Source: Phylloscopus collybita
Lineage: Eukaryota; Chordata; Aves; Passeriformes; Phylloscopidae
Reading direction: 5' to 3'
Length of the DNA stretch: 64,000 nt
NCBI GenBank assembly: GCA_027886175.1
Contig: JAJNNQ010000026.1
Coordinates: 13,883,501 to 13,947,500 of the forward strand
Position 1 is the first letter of the stretch, and the number at the start of each line of letters is the position of its first letter. Shown here piece after piece: positions 46,394-58,359 of this stretch. Position numbers and translations under genes: made by a program. A model generated the notes under the pieces. That model worked only from the letters and a program-made list of their open reading frames with translations. It ran no database searches and had not been told where the DNA came from.

Positions 46394-49300
46394 CACAAAC
46401 GTGTTTATGCACATCAGTCTTCACATGCTAAAAAAAGGTTTCATTTTATTGACATCTTATATGTTGACGTCTGCAGGGGAAGAAATACATGCAGTTATTT
46501 GGTAATCATTGCTTGACTGTTAGGTGGCCACTTACTAAACCTCAGTCAGCATCGGAATTAATTGGCACACCCACTGGCAACCTCAGCAAAGAAGTCCAGG
46601 AGCAATAATAAAATATCCTCTAACTTCCCAGGATGGTTCTTCCAGGCTTGACTGGCTGAAGTAGTCAGTCACTAGTGTGCCTGAGCACAACTCTCTTGTA
46701 TGTAGCATAGAGACTTCAGGGTTAACCTTTAAAAGCTCTGGTTTTTACTCATTTTTAGGTGTATGCTGACCTGTAGGCTCTAAAGCTCTGATACAAGTCT
46801 CCAGACTCTTCAATGAGATTAAAGAGGGTCAACTCTGCATGCTCTAACTAATAGCATTACTCCTTTGTTTACTAGATGACTCAGTAATCAGGTCTATACC
46901 AAGAGACAGGCATCTGCCCATTAAAATTTATTCAAGGAGATTTTGTATTAATTACTCTTGAAATGCTTTTCACTCTCCATGGAACTGATTTGATACTTCA
47001 AGGTCTGCTTAACAAAATAAGCTGGGCAATGCCAAGCTCAAGGCCATGACGGCCACCACGTTTCTGGTGGGGGGGAAAGATCAGTTCCCTGTAAGTTAAA
47101 GCCAAGCTTAGTCAGCTGTGCTTCTACCCTTCTCCATCCAGCTCATCTGGGCAGGGAGCCAGCTCTCAGGGCTGAACTTGGTAAAGACTAACCCCGCAAA
47201 GAAAAACTGAATTTCTAGCCAGCCAGCTTCACTCCCTAGCCAGGCTTACAGTGGGGTAGGGAGTAGGAGCACACACCTGAGGTAGGAGACTTGTAGGTCC
47301 TCATTAGGACCAACTCCCCTCTGGGTCTGGGCATTCAGGTATGTGAAAGTTCAGGAAAGGGAGGATACCATTACAGAGGGTTTTCAAGATCTTAATTTTA
47401 GAGCAGAACCTCTGGGGTTCTGACTTTCTCTCCGGAGCTCTACTCTTGTTTCTGCTCTACATTTCAAATAGAAAAGTAGCATGCAGCTGATTAGGGTCAG
47501 CACAAAAGAAAGTGCTTCTCTGGTTGCAAGGCTGCTCATGTGTTTGTTCCTCTTGCTTTCAGAAGTCCCCATCTCCAGCTGTGATGTGTTTTTTTGCTAT
47601 GAATCTAACAATTCTCAGCAGTCTTTGCTAAGGAAGTGGCACAAAAGCTTAATTTATACAACACGTATGTATTTTGACCTAAGAGATGCCTGCAAGTTCG
47701 ATGGGCTGGCCATAGAGAAACATAAGGAAACTTTCTCTATTTACATCCTCCATGAAAAACCAGGACACAAGAGCAGTTCCTCTGCCATAGGCCTGTTTTT
47801 TCTCAATGTCCTTCATGACAGAGACCACTTTAAAGGGGGCTGGAAGGCACTCTTTGTCAAATTTCTAGTAACACATCATGGATCAAGCCTAATTTTTTTT
47901 TTCTGAACCAGACTTACGAACACTAATTGAAACCTGACAATGTTGCTGAGGCCAAATTTCATGAGAACAACAAAGTTACTTAAATAAAAATAAAATGATT
48001 CATTCCCCACTCAGTGCACTGCCAGTTACTGGTACTCCCCACGCTTAATGCCTGAGGTAGCTAATGGCATTAACACATGAAAGAAATCATCAACATGCTT
48101 TTGACTCCCATTGGAATCCTTTATTAAAATAGTCCTGACACTTTTTTCTCTGTTTGTAGAGCTGGTATGCCAGCAGCCACACGACCAGTGGTCTGACCAA
48201 CGGAGTGGTAATTCCCAGAAACATTGAATTTGTTTAGACTGTTCCAGACAGCCACCTTGACTGGGTAACCTCTTCTGGGCTTTGCAATGCCAAATTGGTA
48301 TCTCTTCTGGCAAGGCAGGGCCACACTCCAGCAAGGAACATGGCTCTCCCAGAGCTGCACTCAGCAGGCAAGAGGAAAGAAAAATACCTCCTGTTTATGG
48401 CCATCTTGTGCAGCTGCTCTGGAGACTATTCCATTATTTTCCTCCTGACCCCAGGTGCACATACTGGCGTAGCTTCTGTGCTCAGCAGCTGAGGAATCAT
48501 CAAGAAAACCCACTGGTGCTGGAGGGACACTCAGAGTTGACAAGCAACCCACCAGCCATAAGAATAAAACATGCAGAGAAAAGGGGGAAAATACAGAGGC
48601 TGGTGGTAGTATTGTCCTCTGCAAAATAAAACTGGTGGTGACCTATTGTCGAAAAACACTTCCAACAACCATGTCCTCCTACTTGAAAGAAAAGAACGGA
48701 CAAGTTGTGAGTTGTAGCCTTCCCCTATACTGTCCTTGTGCCAAGTTGCTTGCTTTCCCTTCCTACCCTCCTCCTCCCACCCTGCACCAGTGTTTTTCAC
48801 CCCCCAAAAATATATGGGGAAGAAGCAGGTCTTGCTGCAAGAAGCACTTTACCCCAGTGGATTCACCTCCAGACCATAAGCAAGTGGTCTTTATGTAGCC
48901 CCTCATCAGAAATGTTGAGAAGGGAAGTGAGCTTTAACCAATAGAGTTTGGTTTAGAGTAACTTTGGAAAGATGCAGATGTTCAGATAAAAGGTTGTGGT
49001 CTTAAACAACAGAAGCATTCATTCTTATGCTCATCAGATAGCATTATTGTCTAAAATGATAGCATGTATTTGTAAGTGCTGTCACGTTAAACAAGTGTTT
49101 GCCTACTAACATATTGCCTCCCTATCTCTTGGATTACTCCATAGCATTTTACTACTTTTGGAACTGTAGCTCCTGAGACCCATTTATAGTGTTGGCCAGG
49201 TATTTAAAATGAAACCAAGACAATCTATTGCCAGAAAAGTGAAAATCATTAATCCAAAGGCAACTAAGAGAGTGATAAGAGGCAACTAAGTCAGAAGTGT

Positions 49301-51863
49301 GTCTAAATGCAGGACATAAATAGTCCAGCTCTCAGATATCTGGTATTTTCAGACAGCTTCAAACTCCAAATCGTTGCAAAATCTTACAATGGTGAATCTT
49401 CCCCATAACTCCTCTGTTGAACTGAAATCCCTAAGGATTTGTGGCAGAGATATATTTCAAAATTGCATTTTTTGGGAGGTCTTGGGTGGAATAACAAGTC
49501 ACATTTCCTGCAAAGCAAAAGTTTAAAAAATTTTAATTTGCAACCACAGAAGCATTTTTTAGTGTCTTGCAGCTAATTTGCAGAGATTTGTACAGTCCAG
49601 AAAATACCAGACACATATAGGATACGTGGTATATTAAAACTGTAATATAATAGTAATACTCATTTTATATTTTCATGCATCTAGGCTAATACAACACTTC
49701 ACCTTAAAAAAAAATTAATGCCACCATAATTTTCTTCCTATAATTCAACAGCAGTGAAGTGGGCACACTAAGAAAAGTATACTCTGAGTTGCCACCCCTC
49801 AAATAATCCCTCTTCCTCTGTTTCCCTTCTGCCTCTTGTTTTCAGTGGCCTCTCTGTGGTCGTGCTGTGCTGCCCATGTCTTCCAGAGGCAGCTCAGAGT
49901 AGCTCCACAAGAGGAAGAGGTTCCTTGTATGGGGAAAAAATACTTGAATTTCCAGTGGCTCAAATAACTTGTTTTAATTTTAACAATTGACACTAAACTT
50001 CAGTATATGAATCCCTCCTGTGGCCATGACTCCAGCACTCCAGCTTTTGGACACAAGAAAGTATAATTTTGCTGTCTGTCTGTGGTTTATGCTTTCTGTA
50101 TAGCGGTGAGAAACATTTTGCCTACACAAGAGCCTGGTCTGGCTGGACTTTCAGCATTATTTATAAGGGGATTTGTCAGGAGCATGGGGCAGTATCTAAG
50201 TTCAGTACTCTTCTGGTTTATAAACTCTGCTTCTTTAACACTAATACCCAGCTTCACCAATCCTTAAGGGTTTGCATGCTTAGTTTTGGCCATGCTGTGC
50301 CCTCATGAGAGTGGCTGCATATAGGCAAATGACAGAGACATGTGTCACTCATCCTTCTACAGACCATTTCTTTTGCATTACTTTGTGTTTGACCTGGTTT
50401 TGAATGCATGAGACCAGGTTGCACAGACAGTGCCTAGGTACTCTTAATTAGCTCATGAAGTAATTAACCACTCATTTGGGATATTAAGCAACCATAGCCT
50501 GCACTACTATTTGTGCATGTGAGCCTGGCTGGGGTAGGTTTGTCTCAGCACGCATTTATTACTGCAGTTGCCGTGGCTAGCAGCAAGCATAGAAGACTTT
50601 CTCTTGTTTTTCCTTCAGTCACTCAGATAAAGCAAGTGGTTCAACCCAGGGCTCCACACTGAAGTAAAGAAAATTAAAATGTCTTCACATCCTTGGTGAG
50701 GAGGTGGGGTCTATAGCTGTAGACCAGAGTTTGCGCTCATTGCTACCTCAGCTTTGACCTATATCACCCGGGTGCACTCTGGACACTACGCATCAAGATC
50801 AGTGAGAACCACTCTCCTGCCATGGCCTCTCTTCCCTGTGGCTCTAGCTAGCTCCCAGCTCTGTTTTTGTGCTTTATTTTTTTTGTGCCCTTACTTACCC
50901 TTCTGTGTTCTACATGAGAAAGTTGTGCCCTTCCTCGGGTTGCATGTGCAGGGCTGGGCTAAGCCATGCGTGGCCCCATTCTGCACACACTGCTCCCAGT
51001 CCAGTGACACCTAATGTACAACGTCGAAGTGTGGTTTTGGTTTTGGACATGCAAAGCACAGCTGCTCGGCTGTAGCCAAAACCACCTTTCCCTCTGCCTG
51101 CTTTAGCCTCCACTTTCATCTTAGTACTCAAAAGCGTGTCCCTTCTGGGATTTATTTAGAGACGTGCTATTGGACTAAAAAAGGCACAAAAGACCTCTCA
51201 CTTTCTTACTGGAGTATTAGCAGAATAACAACAAGTAAGCAGTCCAAAATGTTCTTCTTGTCCTTTTCTTCTCTCCTGTCATAAGCGTTACTCTTGGTGG
51301 TGGTTGTTGTTTATTAACCCCGCAAGCCTCAATTACAAAGTCTTGATGAAAAAAACTCAACAGTTGTGAAATTTCCAGAGCTGGCATTGTGTCCTTCTTG
51401 CCCACAGCACATAGTGTTGTTGCTTAACAATCAACCTAAATACTCCTTGTCCCTTCGCTGCTGAGTACATTACGCCCATCTGACGCCTTGTCTCCCAGAC
51501 CAGCTGGGAAGCTTAATTAACTCTATACTTAGGCAAATCATTGCAAAAAATCAGGAAGGATGAGCTTAGGTGGACATGGTGCTACCTCTGAGATTACTGC
51601 TGATCTGCTGAGGGCAACATCCGCTGGGTGACACTCGGTGTCTCCTCTTCTGTGGATACGTAGGTGCTTGAGCCTGATGGGTGGTGGCTCTTTGTGAAAC
51701 TTAATTCCAGTGATTCATGAAAACAGTGAAATTTCAAAAACCTGGCCATGATTGTCCACCTTTCTCTTCCAAATTTGAGTGGTCCCATAGCGGGCTCTGC
51801 TGGTAGTACTGGCAGTGCCAAAAATGGAGCCTCTAAAAAATGAATTCCAAACCCCAAAAACCT
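46394..51863. other. Noncoding DNA, no recognised element
   Basis: Alternates between AT-rich and GC-richer segments (47000-47340, 48130-48560). The 141-codon plus frame 47481-47906 has a hydrophobic stretch LLMCLFLLLS near its N terminus and an AATAAA about 80 bp downstream, but no family, splice sites or promoter. Overlapping frames at 48026-48944 on both strands are shadows of each other. No repeat family was recognised in over 5 kb. Confidence 0.55.
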
Positions 51864-51899
51864 AATATATAGCTATAGCTATAACTATAGATATATATT
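51864..51899. repeat. AT-rich hairpin, 14 of 15 pairs
   Basis: AATATATAGCTATAG (51864-51878) and CTATAGATATATATT (51885-51899) pair with a single mismatch around a 6-nt loop. The motif TATAGC repeats inside. It probably comes from a degenerate (TA)n/(TATAGC)n tract. Confidence 0.8.
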
Positions 51900-52329
51900 C
51901 CTCATTCCTTTGTCACTTTTCTATTCACTAAAAGGAAAAAAAAATTATGCAACTTAGTCTTTGTTTAGCAATGCACTTAATCCCCATAAAAGAAACAAAT
52001 GATTCATTACAGCTCAATGCTTTAGCTCCTGGATGAATGGTCTTCAAATTAGGGATGGGTAATTGCTAAAAGGCTAAATAACTGAGCATTTTTGAGAATA
52101 AACAGCCTTCTGAGAGACATGAAATATTGCTTTCCAGATTTTCCATCACCAGACCTTGGAAAACACATGTGATCTCTTGCAAAGCTGCTGACATGGTGCC
52201 GTTATGATCAGGGCCTGAGTAGATATAAGTGGAAAATCCATACTTGCTCACAGGAAACAAATGCAGATTCCTCATATGGGATATGAGTTGGACGGAAATT
52301 GTCTTTCACCCTCTGAGTAAAACAAACAA
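51900..52329. other. Noncoding DNA, no recognised element
   Basis: AT-rich, short frames only. Nothing supported. Confidence 0.6.
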
Positions 52330-52338
52330 CCCCCCCCA

Positions 52339-52381
<43 letters not shown>
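52330..52381. repeat. 8-C run then 42-A homopolymer
   Basis: Eight C (52330-52337), then ACA, passing into an uninterrupted run of 42 A (52340-52381). No AATAAA lies just upstream. As at 24.4 kb, a tract this long is prone to length error. Confidence 0.95.
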
Positions 52382-52386
<5 letters not shown>

Positions 52387-53824
52387 TTACAAAAAAAGAG
52401 CTTAGAAAGAAGAGTGAAGGGAAATTTGGCTAATGATATAAAAGAAAATTAATCCAAAGCTGAGATCAACTTTCCTTTCACAATTCCCGGATTACTAATT
52501 TTGTTTACAGAATTCTAAACAAAATGTTTTTCTGTAACTGTCTTCTTAGAAGTATAAATAAGTAAATTACAAGAACCTGAACAGGAAAGGTAGGATCTTT
52601 TGTAGTGGACATTTATTAAATTTTTATTTATGATCACATATAATAACCTTTTTTCTGTTTTCCCTCATTGGTACTTCAGGGAAGGAAATGCATTACTGAA
52701 AACAACTAGTTTTTGCTTCAAGATTTCAAGGATTAAAATAAATCTAAGGTATCTAATAAAAAGGAAATATAAAAAAATTATTTGTTTTCCAAAGCATTGA
52801 ACTGGGACATTACAATTGTTCTTAAGGGCATTGTTTTCTCAAGCACTGAATCTCAGTATTTCATTTTTACTCGAAAATTTCACTGAGACAAAGACAAGGG
52901 TTTTTTTCCAGGAATAAAACTAGTTTATGAGAAGAAAAAATAACCATCCTAATGTTTTCCTTTTGTGGCCAAAAAGGCTACAGAGTAGTAGAATTCATGA
53001 TACATTTTTGATGTTTTTTAGAAAACCTTATGGTTATATCATTATCTCAATTTCAATTTATACTGAAATTTATATTCAGATTATTCCACTTAAAAAACGT
53101 GGTGTTGCAGTGACTCCCATCTAGAGTCAGTGTAGTGAATCAGTCCAGATATTTATAATTCAGCATTCTTTCCTGGATTTTCTAAGTTTGTTTAAAAATA
53201 TCTCCTTTTGTCTTGCAAGCTCTGTACTTCATATTCTTCTTGGCTCTTTAATAATGAGGAACGAGGATGTTACTACATTTCAATTTATCTTTGTTTGTTA
53301 GTTAAGAATTAACTTTTGTGTTAATTTGTGTTTACCTTTTTGAGTGTCACCACCACCACCTGGTTAATAACTTTCCTGTTTTTCTTACACCTTGCATATA
53401 TTTAGGTGCTACCATGTACCCTGACAGTTAAAATTCTTCCTGGAAAAATAAAATCCTATTTTGTGTTAACCAAAATTTGGCACAAAAACTCTTGGTTCCC
53501 TCTCCTATTATGCTCTGCTGATCTGGCTGCAAATGGATGTCTATGCTTGGAAAAGAATAACAAGAATTAAAACTAAAACAAATGCACAAGACTTAGACTT
53601 TTTTTTTTTTTATATCTCACACTTCTCAGAGAACATTTGGATTTGAGTTATCACTCCAAAAGTAAGATGCAGAAAAGTACAACACTTAATACTTTTATTT
53701 CAAAATGTGGCTTCAATACCTCACAGGGCTTTAATTTGGGTGCCCTCTATCTCCCAGATTTTAAAATCTTTGATTTATGGTTCTCTTTTGTAGGTCCTTG
53801 AACAATTGAAATATCAATCAGTTT
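52382..53824. other. Noncoding AT-rich DNA
   Basis: Strongly AT-rich, with a 12-T run near 53599-53610. Frames under 70 codons. Nothing recognised. Confidence 0.65.
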
Positions 53825-54460
53825 GATTTGCCATTGCTTCCATGGGGAGATTTGGTGGTGACTACACTGCTGAAGCTTGAAAATCTCTGGACAGAGGTGA
53901 TGGGCAGCTGCCCATCTGGCCATCACCTTCCAGCCATTGAGCCTGCTGGCTGGATGGGAAGTCTCATCCTTGAAGGAGACATGTCATGCAGGGCTTTCCT
54001 AGGAGGTCTGGAATTCGCTTTCATGGGTGACACAAACCCATGTGCATGGTGAAATCCTCCAGGAAGGGAGATGGAGTTTCCATTTTGAGCCTGTCTCACC
54101 CCTTGTCTGGATGCCAGGTAATTCTTACCTGGAAGCTCGGGAGTGTCTGGCACCACACTCGCTCCTGCTGGTTTTCCAGGAAGGCGATGAGAGGAAACTC
54201 CCTGCAGCATTCCCAAGGGCAGGTGTGAGTCATGGCATCCTACAGCTGGGGTCAGAGCCTTAAAGACCATCTGTCTGACTGGCTACAAGCAGACTGTAAC
54301 CCAGACCCAGGCTGTGGCAACCATTCTGTCACCCTGGGGGGTATGGATGGGAAGATCCTTTTCAATAAAGGTCTGTGCAGAGATGAGAGCCGGCCCAAGA
54401 GGGTGGGAGGGTAGGTACAGGAGCAAGGGTCACCCATCTGAGAAAGAAACAGAAAGCAGC
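53825..54460. other. GC-richer block dense in chance frames
   Basis: A 635-bp block distinctly GC-richer than both flanks, with overlapping frames in at least five of six reading frames (largest 115 codons minus at 53923-54270). The fact that every frame is open argues for composition rather than coding. No domain, splice pair or repeat family recognised. It may be an old inserted sequence or a conserved noncoding element. Confidence 0.45.
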
Positions 54461-57400
54461 CTTTGGAGGTTCCCTCTCACATTGCATTTGAACACACAGA
54501 TCTTCTGGAAAACATTATCAGAGAAATCCAAATGGACTTGAATTGTAAAACCTTTTAATTGATAGCCTTTAAACTGCTCTTCAAGCATTTAAGCATGAAC
54601 GGAAAACTCTCAGGTTTTTTTTTAGTTTGAAAAGCTTGCCTGAACTTTTGCTCTGTACAAATAGCGTCTGAGGCTGAAGTGCCAAAAGTTTTGAGGAAAA
54701 AAAAAAAATCGTTAAACTGTTCACAACTTCACATACCCTGTGCTGAATCATTGTTTTGAATTTCAGGCAGTTACTGTGGGCTGAGACATGGATATGACTT
54801 GTTTTCGCAGCAAAGTATTCACATATGAACAAAAAATATATTATGCTTTCAACTTCTGTTTGAATTTTGTTGTGATAGTTCAAAATTCATGTAAAGTTGT
54901 CTCCACAATGTTTTGGTTGGAGCAGTTGAAACTTCTTTTATCTTTGGTGGTAGCAAAGCTGTGAACATACTCAAAATACATGTTCCCATGAAAAGTCACA
55001 CTGACTGCAAAAAAGAAAGAGAATGGATTTTTCTCTGGACTACGTATTTGTTTGTCGTTGACTAAAAAAGGGCATGAATCTTCTCAGAGGGCTTTTGCTG
55101 CTTTTAAAATGCAGCAATGACAGAATGTCCAGTGCAATGTTTTACCGAAATTTCCAAACCCTTTCCCTGGTATACACAGTGATTATGTGCTCAGGATAAA
55201 TACAGAATCACCAAGTTAGGGTTTACAAAGAGAACTAAGGAAAACACATTTTACCCCTTCCTACCAATATCCTTTCTTGTCATTATAACCTAAATTTTGA
55301 TAAGTATTGTTTTTCTCTCAATTTGCAGAGTGCATTCTGCACCACCCATTTCTCATTAAATTCTTTCTCCATAAAGGGCAGTTTGTAACTGGAAAGGCAA
55401 AGACAGTTGTGGAGTGTGATTCCTGGGCTATGGACTGAGGCTGTGGCTCAAGTAGGTGCTTTTGCCAAGTAGGATGCTCCCCTCTTTATTTGTGGAGAGT
55501 CCTGAGATGTTTCACTGCAGCATCCCAAGTGTAATTGGTAGCTGGCAGTCACTGTGGGCAAAAAGAGACCTTGTCATCGTTCACACAACTGTATTAGTGC
55601 TGCTTACACTAAAGACAAAAGAGACTAACAGGATTATTTCATATGAACAGCAGCAATCACAGGCTATAGAGTTACCTCTAGTTATTCCTGCATCAACTCT
55701 CATAACCTGTGGCTGAATTAGAACATATCTTTCTTTGAGAGAGTTGTAATCTAGATTTATTAGTTTGATTTTATTTCTTTGCTTTATTCCCTTGTGGTTT
55801 GAATTAGTTCCAGCTATGTATTTTTGTTTGAAAGGGAATTCCTAAATTCCCAAGTGAAGTCAATCAGGCTGCAAGATGTACTCTCGGGCATATCTTTCAC
55901 TACTTGCCGTGGGCACAGACTCTGTGAATTCTTGGCCCTATGGCCCTATGATTGTTCCAGTATGCCTTGAAACTGAAATGGAAAAGGCTGATGTGACTGT
56001 GGAGACACACAGTACATGGAACACTCTGTTGTGACTCAAATACAGGAGCTTCACTTTAAATTGTCTCTGGTTGCAAACAGTCACAGGTGTGCCAGGCTGT
56101 GGGGTCTCACAACTGGGCAGATCACCACAGCTTACCTGTAGGCTCTTGGGATAGCATGGACCAAGAAGAAATCTCTTACTTTGTGCCCTAGGGGATGAAT
56201 GCTGGTGCCTGAACTAGCCTGGGTTCCCTACCTCTGAAATGAGCTCCCACTGGAAACACGGCTTCTGCAGGAGAGGGTGCCTATCTGGAGGTGGAGCATA
56301 TTTATTTGATTTTGGTTTTCAGCTGACCTTTGCTGTTGATAGACAGACTCCTGCCATGGAGGAAAGGAGTATGGTGATGCTACCGTCTAGGGGTGATTTT
56401 ATACAAGATTTGGCTTTTAAATTTCTAGGTGTCTAGCTTTCCATTACAGCTGTAAAGCACCTAAGGCTACTTTAGCATCCTGCTCCACTCACCTTTGCAG
56501 CCTGGGAGTGTTGATGGGGGCACTTCATTACTTCAGTAATGCAGGTAACCTGCTATTATGCTGTTTTCTCTTTATATACTAGTCTCAAAGAGGAATTTTG
56601 ACATACACAGCGTTCTTTGCTAGAGTCATACTTCTCATGATCTGGTGTGTAATATTTTACTGATATGTCTGTCTTTGGCTATGAGAGAAGAATGGAGAAC
56701 AAAGCCAAGAAAGTGGTAAATCACATACAGTATAGAAATATTAAGAAATGCTGAGTGGGTGGGGGAAGGAAATGACTTCAGAGACTGAAGGTATGAAAAG
56801 AGGAAATTACTTAATTCCCCACGTTGTCGTGCAATGTCTCAGCATCCAATCACAGGGAATGAGGCTAATAAACAGGAAAGGAGAAGACGAAGTAGGTCAT
56901 TCCCCAGGGCAGTGGGAAAGGAGCCCTGTAAGTAACTGCCCAGAGTGGCTTCAGGAGATGTTCTGAACAGTTAAAGCAAGGAAGGATGCTTGCAACCTGC
57001 CTGAGGTCAGTCATAACAGCTGCCTGATATTCCCAGCAAGCTACCTAGGGGACTGGAAAAGCATGGAGACTTCTTGCTGCTAGTTTAGTCTTAATAATGG
57101 GATTTTGGGTTAGATTTTGAGACTTTATTTCACTGTTATTAAAGTACATGCTTCAAGTAAACACATTATTCCATACATAAATCTTCTGCTAAAGAAGACT
57201 CAGAATATGATAACAGGAAACACATCTCCTTCCTACGAACACAATAATCTTTAAAACCAGAACTGTGAGCAGTCTCTTGCCTGTGCAGCACAGCTGAAGT
57301 AGTCCTGGCAGGTCAGTCCTTACTGGAAAATTAAGCATGACCTGCTCTGCTGTCTACCTGAAAGGCCACAAGCACATCAAGAACCTGTTTCTCTGAAGTG

Positions 57401-58007
57401 GGACAGCTCCACCAACTGTGGTCTCTGACTGCACTAACTTTCAGGATGTGCCTGGGAATGGCTTGGCCTGAGACATCACCGCAGAGCACAGGCCATTCAA
57501 ACAATTTAAGTGGTTCAATTTTGAGTGCTTGGAAACATTCCCAATTTTATTTGCTCACATGGATAGAACTGAACTGTTCCTGCACTGAGCTGCATGATGT
57601 GGTTTAGGGGCCTAAAACCCAGGCTCTGTGCACATGTAATCTCCTCCAATACCTAACATAATCTAGGGAAGTTTCTTTGGCAGACAGTAGTACAGTGGAT
57701 TAGACCCTGAACCTCAAGTATCTCGAGGGAATAGGTAGCACATTTTCAAGGCTTTCTTCTGACCTAGCCCAGCTAGTGGCAAAGATCTTGAGGGCTGATA
57801 GAGGGGTCGTAGTGCTGCCTCTGGCTGCTCTGCTCACCCCCTCGGTGACTTCTGCCTGAACCAGCCATCAGGAAGCAGCATTCTCTGACTTTGACTCAGT
57901 GCCAGCTACTGCAGCCTCATTCCACCCTGGCGGTCCAGCATTGCTCATTCTGTTGCAGCCTTACTTGTAAAGCAAGGAGGTTTATAATTTTGTTAATCTT
58001 TTAAAGT
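54461..58007. other. Noncoding DNA, no recognised element
   Basis: Unique-looking, AT-rich to 56 kb and mixed afterwards. AGTAGTACAGTGGATTAGAC near 57686-57705 faintly recalls a MIR head but cannot be extended. No exon or LINE recognised. Confidence 0.6.
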
Positions 58008-58060
58008 TTGGGTTGTTTTTTTGGGTTGTTTTTTTATTTTTTTTATTTTTTTTTTATTGT
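58008..58060. repeat. T-rich tract with GGGTTG units
   Basis: Two copies of GGGTTGTTTTTTT are followed by T runs broken by single A. Low complexity. Confidence 0.9.
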
Positions 58061-58302
58061 TACATTCTGTGTCTTCCCTCATTTCCTCTGGGGAATTTCA
58101 AAACACCTGGTACAGCTGAATAACTTGGCTCCAAGATCCTCTGTTTTGTACTGATTTCTGTGATTAGGATGATAAAAGTTGTGGTATCAGGCAGTATTTC
58201 ATTATGGTCCAGAGACCTCTGAGAAAGGACAATTCTTTAGGGGCTTCTCAGTGCATGCAATCTATAATGCTGATGACTGTGGGTCCGACCTCTCCTTGGC
58301 TG

Positions 58303-58359
58303 CTCCACAGACAGTGCAGGTTTATGACTTTATGTGGCTCCACAGACAGTCCAGGTTTA
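58303..58359. repeat. 35-bp tandem duplication
   Basis: CTCCACAGACAGTGCAGGTT at 58303-58322 recurs as CTCCACAGACAGTCCAGGTT at 58338-58357 with one mismatch, and both continue with TA. The period is 35 bp, not a multiple of three. A 138-codon plus frame spans it (58179-58595) but has no recognised family, and the out-of-phase duplication argues against a conserved protein. Confidence 0.85.

Noticed and set aside
47481..47906. 141-codon plus frame with a signal-peptide-like N terminus and AATAAA about 80 bp downstream
   Set aside because: A single hydrophobic stretch and a common hexamer in AT-rich DNA are weak. No family, promoter or splice evidence.
57681..57740. Possible MIR head (AGTAGTACAGTGGATTAGAC)
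   Set aside because: No B-box-like motif or core follows at the right distance.
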